Part shown: positions 1 through 4,702 of the stretch, piece by piece
Numbering within the stretch: position 1 is the stretch's first letter
Layout: every line of letters begins with the position of its first letter
From: an uncultured Ruminococcus sp.
Lineage (GTDB): Bacteria > Bacillota > Clostridia > Oscillospirales > Acutalibacteraceae
Direction of reading: 5' to 3'
Length of the DNA stretch: 6,022 nucleotides
NCBI GenBank assembly: GCA_902773165.1
Contig: CACYDO010000338.1
Span: 1-6,022, forward strand
The notes under the pieces: model-generated
Told to the model about the DNA's origin: nothing
Seen by the model: only the letters and a program-made list of their open reading frames with translations
The model's database searches: none
Position numbers and translations under genes: made by a program

Positions 1-30
1 ATACCCGAAGGACGGGTATTTTTTATTTTA
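1..30 (+). terminator. Intrinsic terminator of an upstream plus-strand gene
   Basis: A 7-bp perfect stem (ATACCCG at 1-7, CGGGTAT at 13-19) with a 5-nt loop AAGGA is followed by a T-rich run (TTTTTTATTTT) on the plus strand. This is the usual form of a Rho-independent terminator. The U-tract orientation means it serves a plus-strand gene ending left of the window, convergent with the AsnC-type regulator that ends at 56. The stem may continue to the left of base 1. It could also act on the minus strand, because the regulator has no other clear terminator, but the minus-strand tail lies outside the window. Confidence 0.85.
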
Positions 31-55
31 CTGTTTAAAAAACGATCGTAATCCA

Positions 56-541
56 TTATACCATACATTCCCTTTCGTCGATATCAGAATTCAGATTCTG
101 CATATCGGTATTATTCGACTTGTACTTGGTGAGTATGAAATGAGTATCGGCGGAGAGTACGGAGTCGAGCGGCGAAAGTCTTCTTGCAACGAACATTGCA
201 ATATCCTGAATAGTTTCGCCCTTTACGAATACGGCAAGATCGTAGTCGCCTGCCATAAGGTAAACGCCCTCTACCTCTTCAAAAGCCATGATCCTTTCAG
301 CTACCTCGTCGAAGCCCTTGTCACGCTTCGGAGTAACTCTGAGCTCGATGAGCGCTCTTGCGTCGGAGTCGGGAAGCTTTTCCCAGTTTATCAGCGCGTT
401 GTAGCCTCTGATAACGCCGATCTCCTCAAAATGAGTTATCTGCGCTCTGATGTCGGCAGCAGTTGTACCGAGCATAGCGGCAAGCTCCTCATCGGTATAT
501 CTGCAATTCTCTGAAAGCAGCTCAAGTAAACGGTTTTTCAT
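56..541 (-). CDS. Lrp/AsnC family transcriptional regulator
   Basis: A 161-residue protein with the two-part layout of the Lrp/AsnC (feast/famine) family. An N-terminal winged helix-turn-helix covers about residues 1-50 (recognition region about 16-40, ending in EEIGVIRGYNA). A RAM/AsnC ligand-binding domain covers about 62-145, with the characteristic GDYDL segment at 98-102. Family members bind DNA as dimers or octamers and usually sense amino acids; the effector here cannot be read from sequence. The ATG start is supported by an AAAGGAG ribosome binding site nine bases upstream, and the length is typical. A sigma-A-like promoter lies at 610-638 and AT-rich palindromes lie in the leader, which would suit autoregulation. 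The gene appears monocistronic: it faces a convergent gene to the left and is separated from the polysaccharide genes by 277 bases. Family assignment is firm; the target genes are unknown. Confidence 0.93.
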   Translation of the reverse strand: MKNRLLELLSENCRYTDEELAAMLGTTAADIRAQITHFEEIGVIRGYNALINWEKLPDSDARALIELRVTPKRDKGFDEVAERIMAFEEVEGVYLMAGDYDLAVFVKGETIQDIAMFVARRLSPLDSVLSADTHFILTKYKSNNTDMQNLNSDIDERECMV

Positions 542-560
542 GATTTATCTCTCCTTTTAA

Positions 561-584
561 TTATTAATAACTATTTTAAAAATA
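561..584. promoter_or_regulatory. AT-rich palindromic leader, possible regulator operator
   Basis: Just upstream of the AsnC-type regulator's ribosome binding site is a perfect 10-bp palindrome TTATTAATAA (561-570), then an almost symmetrical TATTTTAAAAATA (572-584). Lrp-family proteins commonly bind degenerate AT-rich dyads and repress their own genes, so this is a candidate autoregulatory site. Such AT-rich symmetry also arises by chance, so confidence is low. Confidence 0.22.
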
Positions 585-609
585 CTGTGTTATGACATCT
601 CACCTGAAT

Positions 610-638
610 GGTATACTGCCTTTGCTGTTATTTCTCAA
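610..638 (-). promoter_or_regulatory. Sigma-A-like promoter of the AsnC-type regulator
   Basis: On the minus strand, TTGAGA (633-638; five of six bases of the -35 consensus) is followed by a 17-bp spacer and TATACC (610-615; four of six bases of the -10 consensus). Transcription would begin near 603, giving a leader of about 60 nt before the regulator's ATG. Spacing is ideal and position is right. The promoter sits inside the stretch suspected to be a dispersed repeat, so the repeat may carry an outward promoter. Confidence 0.5.
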
Positions 639-694
639 AAATCGCCGCGTTAGCGGAGATAGCACGCAGTGACGGCAGTTTTTTCACAAGAGTA

Positions 695-716
695 CATAAA
701 ACTCCCCGAAGGAAGT
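695..716 (-). terminator. Possible terminator hairpin with UUCG tetraloop
   Basis: Read on the minus strand, ACTTCC-TTCG-GGGAGT forms a six-pair stem (one G-U pair) closed by a C(UUCG)G tetraloop, followed by TTTATG. It lies about 100 bases beyond the stop codon of the O-antigen-ligase-like gene and could end that operon's transcript. The stem is short and the U-tract weak. It may be simply a structural part of the candidate repeat. Confidence 0.35.
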
Positions 717-818
717 GCCCTTGTGGTATCGTCAGGCGGTCTTTGGGCGGTGTTGCTGAAGGAGATCTGCGCGGAGAAAAATGCGCATAAGTCCTGAAAG
801 GGAAATATCAGCTAACAG

Positions 819-2306
819 TCACTGCAAAGTATTCTCGGGACTGTCAGCGGCGGCGCGCCGCACGTTTCCGGAGAAAAATGCACAGCTGCGGTAGCTTTCT
901 CCTTCGTATCTGACCATGCAAACAGCGGCGTAGCCCAATATCAGCCAGAAGAAAACGACCATAAAGGTTGCGTCGAAAACGAGCGTTTTTTCGAAAAACG
1001 CATACACGCAGTATGCTGCTATGAAGGACGCAAGACACGGGAAAATATCGCTGCGGATCGTCGGCTTTACGGCGAAAAGATCGGAAATCATACGCTTTGC
1101 AAGGCATAACGCAAAGCCCATAAAGAGAATAAAGCCGACCGCGCCCGAACAGACAAAAACTGTAAGATAGCCGTTGTGGAAATCGCTGTACTTCATCTTA
1201 TTGTCGTTGTAGCGATTGCCGTATTTTGTGATCTCGCCCTTGCCTACTCCGAAAATCGGGTGGTGCTTGATGACGTTTACGCCCTGCTTGAACAGCTTTA
1301 TTCTTCCGCTGTCGATATTCTTGTTTTCATGCTCAAATGTGATCTTATTAAGCTCGTCGTCGTTCGTTTCAAAGACGTTTATCGACTCCTCGGGCGGACT
1401 CATCGTCTGAGTTGCGCTTGTCTGGACGACAGAACGAACTGCAAATACGCTCACCGCAACTGCTACGAAAAGCGCTATCAGACCCAGCACCCATTTTACG
1501 GCATAGCCGGGGCGTATTTCCTTTCCGCCGAAAAGACGGTAGCACACATACGTTATCGTGTAGCAGACGATTATAAGCATAGTCGCGTTGGAATCCGTCA
1601 GGAATATCACAGCAAGATTCAAGCCTGCCGATAAAACTATCGGGATACGTCTGCGCTTTGTGAGCGGCTTTCCCGAGGTCTTTTCGGAAAAATCCCCCTG
1701 CCAGAGTATATGGCAGCAGAACATCGCGCAGAACGAGGTAAACGCCATCAGATTCGGATTGAAATATATTCCGGTAAAGCGGTTTTCGTATACGACGAGA
1801 TAACCGAACGCATACGACACGCTCTGACCTATCGTATAAAGTGAGATCAGGCTCAGGATATTTATTACGAGGGAAAGCCACATCATTATCCTGCACAGCG
1901 TGTAGATCTCCTTATAGATACGCCGTCTGCCCTCTTCTGTTTCGGCTTCGATGTGCAGACCGTAAAACATAAAGAAGATCATCGGCAGATAGAGTATCAT
2001 TCCTATACTGAGCCAGAAGCCTCTGTCGTAGCCCTCAATGACCACCGTTACGACGTTGGCTGCAATAAATGAGAGCAGCCAGCCGTAGTAATTGACTTTC
2101 TTTATATTTAAAGTATATACATATTTTCTGAAAAATATTGCCGCTCCCCAAAAGAAAAGGAATACGGCTGCCACTATCGCAGGAACGCTGATATAACCGA
2201 TCTGACAGACTATCAGATCTATCACAAACGCGATCCGGAAAGCTGAGGAATTGTCGCGTAGCTCTGTTTTGAGAGCGCTGCTTTGCTCCACCATATCACC
2301 GCCCAT
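819..2306 (-). CDS. O-antigen ligase/polymerase-like membrane protein
   Basis: A 495-residue protein with roughly twelve hydrophobic segments (about 23-60, 73-91, 99-117, 137-158, 185-203, 222-257, 271-292, 379-403, 421-465). A large extracytoplasmic loop lies at about 293-378. This loop and the preceding part carry signatures of the O-antigen ligase (Wzy_C/WaaL-like) superfamily: RFTGIYFNPN at 176-185, DSGR at 332-335, HPIFGVGKG at 349-357 and DFHNG at 375-379, whose His377 matches the conserved loop histidine. Such enzymes transfer or polymerise undecaprenyl-linked glycans outside the membrane. In Gram-positives this suggests polymerisation of an exopolysaccharide, or its attachment to a wall or lipid acceptor. 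It follows the sugar transferase by 35 bases and is probably co-transcribed. The start is uncertain: ATG 2306 lacks a good ribosome site, while ATG 2294 or GTG 2291 follow GGGCGGTG closely. The C-terminal 25 residues look poorly conserved. Ligase versus polymerase cannot be decided from sequence. Confidence 0.85.
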   Translation of the reverse strand: MGGDMVEQSSALKTELRDNSSAFRIAFVIDLIVCQIGYISVPAIVAAVFLFFWGAAIFFRKYVYTLNIKKVNYYGWLLSFIAANVVTVVIEGYDRGFWLSIGMILYLPMIFFMFYGLHIEAETEEGRRRIYKEIYTLCRIMMWLSLVINILSLISLYTIGQSVSYAFGYLVVYENRFTGIYFNPNLMAFTSFCAMFCCHILWQGDFSEKTSGKPLTKRRRIPIVLSAGLNLAVIFLTDSNATMLIIVCYTITYVCYRLFGGKEIRPGYAVKWVLGLIALFVAVAVSVFAVRSVVQTSATQTMSPPEESINVFETNDDELNKITFEHENKNIDSGRIKLFKQGVNVIKHHPIFGVGKGEITKYGNRYNDNKMKYSDFHNGYLTVFVCSGAVGFILFMGFALCLAKRMISDLFAVKPTIRSDIFPCLASFIAAYCVYAFFEKTLVFDATFMVVFFWLILGYAAVCMVRYEGESYRSCAFFSGNVRRAAADSPENTLQ

Positions 2307-2341
2307 TCGAAAGACGCCGCTTGCGCGGATTACATTTACAT

Positions 2342-3028
2342 TTACAAAAATACCTTGACCACGGTCAGTATCATTATATATATATCGTAAAATACGTTGA
2401 ATTTCTCTATGTATTCGAGATTATACTTCATTTTTTCGGGAAGTATCTCTTCAATATACGCTTTTTCCACGTCGGATGCCTTATCGAGTATTTCCTCCTC
2501 GTTGCGGTACTTTATACTCGTCATTGAGGTTATCCCGGCAGGCATTAAGAGCGTCGCGTACATTTCTGGGGTATATTTATCGACGTAGCGCTCGACCTCG
2601 GGGCGCGTTCCCACAAAGCTCATATCACCCGTCAGCACGTTGAAGACCTGCGGCAGCTCGTCAAGCCTGAGCTTTCGCAGAAAATGACCTGCCTTTGTAA
2701 TGCGGCTGTCGGCGCCTGCCGTGACCTGAGCGTTTTTCGAGTTGTCGTTGACGTACATCGTGCGGAATTTAAATATACGAAAGACCCTTCCGCCTGTTGT
2801 AACTCTGCGCTGACGGAAAAACACAGGCCCTTCGGAATCCGCCTTTATATACGCTGCGATGACCGCCATAGGCAAAAGCAGAATGACCGTCAGCAAAAGC
2901 GCAAATATTATATCTGAAAGTCTTTTAAGGAAAAGACTGATTTTTCTGTGTGAAAGTATATCGTAATACTTTTTTAGCTCTTCCGACTGCATTTTCGGCG
3001 GAAGAGATGAATATTTTGGCAAAAGCAT
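2342..3028 (-). CDS. Undecaprenyl-phosphate sugar phosphotransferase (monotopic)
   Basis: A 228-residue bacterial sugar transferase (PglC/WbaP catalytic-domain family). It transfers a sugar 1-phosphate from a nucleotide sugar to undecaprenyl phosphate on the inner membrane face, the first step of glycan assembly. Visible features in order: a soluble lead (1-30); a hydrophobic re-entrant helix (about 36-60); GPVFFRQRRV (67-76); FKFRTM (86-91); the catalytic Asp-Glu pair in RLDELPQ (D123, E124); and GDMSFVGTRPE (134-144). The last motif has Thr where most families have Pro (GPRP). As I recall, that variant marks a subfamily common in Clostridia, whose members also share the downstream MPAGITS-type segment. 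I chose ATG 3028 because GGAGA (3036-3040) lies seven bases upstream and the start MLLPKYSSLPP matches the subfamily. An ATG at 3100 would add 24 residues but has no ribosome site. It lacks the extra N-terminal membrane domain of WbaP. The sugar cannot be predicted. Confidence 0.9.
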   Translation of the reverse strand: MLLPKYSSLPPKMQSEELKKYYDILSHRKISLFLKRLSDIIFALLLTVILLLPMAVIAAYIKADSEGPVFFRQRRVTTGGRVFRIFKFRTMYVNDNSKNAQVTAGADSRITKAGHFLRKLRLDELPQVFNVLTGDMSFVGTRPEVERYVDKYTPEMYATLLMPAGITSMTSIKYRNEEEILDKASDVEKAYIEEILPEKMKYNLEYIEKFNVFYDIYIMILTVVKVFL

Positions 3029-3141
3029 AATTGTATCTCCGAGAAGCTGATCTCTATTTTTTTGACGATTACAAATTGTGCGCAAATATTCACGCAGCAT
3101 GAATTAAAATAACAACATACAAAATAACTGGAGGTAATGCA
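3029..3141. promoter_or_regulatory. Divergent spacer: candidate Spo0A box and SigH-like -10
   Basis: This spacer must hold the promoters for spoIIA (plus) and probably the polysaccharide pair (minus). In B. subtilis, spoIIA is transcribed by sigma-H with Spo0A~P. Here TTTGACGAT (3061-3069) matches seven of nine bases of the reverse 0A-box consensus TTYGACAAA. A GAATTA at 3101-3106 resembles a sigma-H -10 element, which would put the 0A box about 40-50 bp upstream of the start. The matching AGGA-type -35 is not convincing. TAAAAT (3105-3110) could instead be a sigma-A -10 but has no properly spaced -35. An 8-bp direct repeat AAAATAAC occurs at 3106-3113 and 3121-3128. I see no clear minus-strand promoter. 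Each site is weak individually. Confidence 0.3.
3036..3040 (-). promoter_or_regulatory. Ribosome binding site fixing the sugar transferase start
   Basis: GGAGA on the minus strand sits seven bases before the ATG at 3028. No comparable site precedes the in-frame ATG at 3100. This shortens the gene and opens a 113-bp spacer for divergent promoters. Confidence 0.7.
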
Positions 3142-3441
3142 ATGAATGTTAAAACTGTGTTTGACAGCGGCGAGCTTACGGCTCTGCTGTCCGGCGACAT
3201 CGACCATCACGCTGCACGCGAAATGCGGCTGGTGATCGACGGCGACATTGAAAGATTTCACCCCGGTGTGCTTTCGCTCGATTTTCGCCGCGTAAGATTC
3301 ATGGACAGCTCCGGAATCGGGCTTATCATGGGAAGATACCGTCTTATGAAGCTGACGGGCGGCGCTGTTAAGCTTGAAAACGTTCCGCCTGCGCTTGAAC
3401 GTATAATCGCCCTATCCGGCGTAAGAACGCTGATCGACTGA
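3142..3441 (+). CDS. spoIIAA: Anti-sigma F factor antagonist SpoIIAA
   Basis: A 99-residue STAS-domain protein. In the forespore the unphosphorylated form binds SpoIIAB and releases sigma-F; SpoIIAB phosphorylates and inactivates it, and SpoIIE normally reactivates it. The phosphorylation motif is clear: FMDSSGIG at 53-60, where Ser57 aligns with Ser58 of B. subtilis SpoIIAA. The SGDIDHH segment (17-23) and GRYRLM after the phosphosite are also family hallmarks. The ATG is preceded by TGGAGGT with a seven-base gap. The protein is shorter than the 117-residue B. subtilis form because the C-terminal tail after LSGVRTLID is missing. It is the first gene of a three-gene operon, 22 bases ahead of the spoIIAB ATG. 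Identity is secured by motif and by gene order. Confidence 0.95.
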   Translation: MNVKTVFDSGELTALLSGDIDHHAAREMRLVIDGDIERFHPGVLSLDFRRVRFMDSSGIGLIMGRYRLMKLTGGAVKLENVPPALERIIALSGVRTLID

Positions 3442-3451
3442 TGTTACTGAC

Positions 3452-3457
3452 GAGGTG
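3452..3457 (+). promoter_or_regulatory. Ribosome binding site that decides the spoIIAB start
   Basis: GAGGTG lies six bases before ATG 3464. Its own GTG (3455-3457) is in frame and could be mistaken for the start. Because those bases are the Shine-Dalgarno sequence, ATG 3464 is preferred. Confidence 0.75.
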
Positions 3458-3463
3458 AAAAAA

Positions 3464-3919
3464 ATGGAAGCTGTAAATGAAATGACGCTCACATTTGCGT
3501 CAAAGAGTATGAATGAAAATTTTGCAAGAGCTGCCGTAAGCGCATTTGTTCTGCCGCTCGACCCGACGATAACTGAGCTTGCCGACATAAAAACGGCTGT
3601 TTCCGAAGCGGTGACAAACGCCATTGTGCACGGCTACGAATACGGCGAGGGGCAGATAACTCTCAACGCAAAGATACTACCCGGCGGCCGCGTTATCATA
3701 AAGGTACGCGACAAGGGGCGCGGAATAGAAAACATTAAGCAGGCGATGGAGCCGCTGTTTTCGACTGTCGGCGGAGAACGCGCAGGGCTTGGCTTTGCTG
3801 TTATGCAGAGCTTTATGGACAGCCTTAAAGTCACTTCAAAGCCCGGCTCGGGAACGACCGTTACGCTGGAGAAATACATCATCAGACGAAACAGGGCGGT
3901 GAACGATGAACGGGGCTAA
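3464..3919 (+). CDS. spoIIAB: Anti-sigma F factor / serine kinase SpoIIAB
   Basis: A 151-residue GHKL-fold kinase that, as a dimer, binds and holds sigma-F and phosphorylates SpoIIAA on serine. All ATP-binding elements are visible: the N box SEAVTNAIVHGYE (47-59, with Glu48 as the likely catalytic base and Asn52 for magnesium), the G1 box RDKGRGI (82-88), the G2 box ERAGLGFAVM (105-114) and a terminal GSGTT (128-132). NENFAR (17-22) carries Arg22, matching Arg20 of the B. subtilis protein, which contacts both partners. Length is close to the 146 residues of B. subtilis. ATG 3464 is chosen over an in-frame GTG at 3455, which belongs to the ribosome site; the resulting start (MEAVNEM) fits the family. 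The last 14 bases overlap sigF, pointing to translational coupling, which would help balance SigF and its inhibitor. The G2 loop is slightly shorter than in Bacillus (VGGERAG). Identity is very secure. Confidence 0.96.
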   Translation: MEAVNEMTLTFASKSMNENFARAAVSAFVLPLDPTITELADIKTAVSEAVTNAIVHGYEYGEGQITLNAKILPGGRVIIKVRDKGRGIENIKQAMEPLFSTVGGERAGLGFAVMQSFMDSLKVTSKPGSGTTVTLEKYIIRRNRAVNDERG

Positions 3920-4595
3920 TCTTTGCGCCGCGCAGGAACGCAGCACAGAAGCAGGAGAAAACCTTCGTCTTGTACACGCAGTAGCCGCACGGTTCCGCGG
4001 CCGCGGCATAGAATACGAAGAGCTTTACAGCGCAGGCTGTCTGGGGCTTGTTAAGGCGTGCGACCGGTTCGACCAAAGCAGAGGGCTTTGTTTTTCCACC
4101 TACGCCGTTCCGCTGATCTTAGGCGAAATAAAAGGTCTTTTTCGCCGCGGCGGCGCGTTAAAGGTCAGCCGAAGCCTGAAGGAAACGGCGCTCAAGGTCA
4201 ACCGGGAGCGTGACTCCTACATAAGCCGCACCGGGCGTGAGCCGACGGTAACGGAGCTTGCAAGCGCTGTCGGCGTAAGCGAGGAAACTGCGGTAGAGGC
4301 TTTGTGCGCATGCCGCCAACCTCTTTCGCTGACTCAGCCCGACGAAGACAGCGATCTCGACGCGCCGTCGCTTTGCGACATTCCCGTAGATTCGGGAGAG
4401 GAAAAGCTTGCGGAAAGTCTGAGTCTGCGTCAGGAAATAGACAAGCTGCCCGAAGACGACCGCAAGCTGATAGAGCTGCGATATTTCCGCTGTCTTACGC
4501 AAAGTCAGACTGCAAAATTTTTCGGAACATCACAGGTTCAGATCTGCCGCCGTGAAAAAAAGATACTCTCAGTACTCCGGGAAAGACTTTCCTGA
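3906..4595 (+). CDS. sigF: Forespore sigma factor F (SigF)
   Basis: A 229-residue sigma-70 family factor of the sporulation group, directing the first forespore-specific transcription. Region 2 covers about 18-80 (ENLRLVHAVA, then EELYSAGCLGLVKACDRFD at 38-56 and FSTYAVPLILGEIK at 63-76). Region 3 starts at KVSRSLKE (86-93) with GREPTVTELA (110-119). Region 4 covers about 175-228, with the DNA-binding helix-turn-helix in TQSQTAKFFGTSQVQICRR (198-216). Position after spoIIAA-spoIIAB makes it SigF rather than SigG or SigB. It is shorter than the 255-residue B. subtilis protein, mainly at the N-terminus. Two departures stand out: the usual RDDG ending of region 2 reads RRGG (80-83), and the recognition helix has CRRE where SRLE is usual. 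The start overlaps spoIIAB by 14 bases with GGGCGGTG (3894-3901) as ribosome site. No further spo gene follows. Confidence 0.95.
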   Translation: MNGANLCAAQERSTEAGENLRLVHAVAARFRGRGIEYEELYSAGCLGLVKACDRFDQSRGLCFSTYAVPLILGEIKGLFRRGGALKVSRSLKETALKVNRERDSYISRTGREPTVTELASAVGVSEETAVEALCACRQPLSLTQPDEDSDLDAPSLCDIPVDSGEEKLAESLSLRQEIDKLPEDDRKLIELRYFRCLTQSQTAKFFGTSQVQICRREKKILSVLRERLS

Positions 4596-4624
4596 TCCGT
4601 GTGGCTCTGCATGACAGAAAACCG

Positions 4625-4643
4625 TTCTCTGAGTTTCAGAGGG
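4625..4643. other. Small hairpin in the sigF-alaS convergent gap
   Basis: CTCTGA (4627-4632) pairs with TCAGAG (4636-4641) around a 3-nt loop, with two more G-T pairs at the base. Read on the minus strand it follows the larger hairpin and is itself followed by AACGGTTTTCTGT, a loose U-rich tail, so it might help end the alaS transcript. The evidence is weak. Confidence 0.3.
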
Positions 4644-4648
4644 GAAGA

Positions 4649-4679
4649 GTGGAAAGTGGAGGTCAATTCCACTTTCCAC
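4649..4679. terminator. Perfect 12-bp hairpin between convergent sigF and alaS
   Basis: GTGGAAAGTGGA (4649-4660) and TCCACTTTCCAC (4668-4679) form a perfect 12-bp stem with a 7-nt loop. It lies 53 bases after the sigF stop and 23 bases after the alaS stop (reading leftward), exactly where a bidirectional terminator would be expected. Neither side has a proper U-tract, so it may act as a pause site, a Rho-type or 3'-end-protecting structure, rather than a textbook intrinsic terminator. Confidence 0.55.
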
Positions 4680-4702
4680 ATCGGACTTTATCGTCTTACG
4701 GC

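Larger units (their letters stand above)
605..795. repeat. Candidate dispersed intergenic repeat, structured
   Basis: The gap between the regulator and the O-antigen-ligase-like gene holds a GC-richer block unlike the AT-rich leader beside it. It contains no convincing gene. It does contain several short inverted repeats: CCGC/GCGG (643-654 region), ACTGCC (615-620) with GGCAGT (674-679) followed by a T-run, CACAAG (685-690) with CTTGTG (720-725) enclosing a tetraloop hairpin (701-716), and TGCGC/GCGCA near 768-786. It is open in one plus-strand frame (608-790). Both its strands resemble short low-value ORFs I associate with intergenic repeats in Ruminococcus-like genomes; that is recollection, not proof. 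Only one copy lies in this window, so repeat status cannot be shown here. Confidence 0.35.

Noticed and set aside
30..55. ACGATCGT palindrome before a T-run on the minus strand as a terminator of the AsnC-type regulator
   Set aside because: The palindrome has no loop and only four possible pairs, so it cannot form a stable hairpin.
640..656. CCGC/GCGG hairpin before a T-run on the minus strand as a terminator
   Set aside because: Only four base pairs, separated from the T-run, and overlapping the -35 element of the regulator's promoter.
608..790. Plus-strand open frame of 60 codons starting at an ATG
   Set aside because: No ribosome binding site, Cys/Arg-rich unnatural composition, and it crosses the minus-strand promoter and hairpins; better explained by the structured intergenic block.
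1176..1896. Other-frame open reading frames inside the O-antigen-ligase-like gene
   Set aside because: Overlap a convincing membrane-protein frame, with no ribosome sites and no family resemblance.
2307..2341. Short tandem TTTACA-type repeat and a GCAA-loop hairpin between the transferase and ligase-like genes
   Set aside because: Three imperfect 6-bp units spanning a stop codon and a 4-bp stem; too small to claim as a functional element.
3029..3100. N-terminal extension of the sugar transferase from ATG 3100
   Set aside because: No Shine-Dalgarno upstream, the added residues do not look like the family, and a good site precedes ATG 3028.
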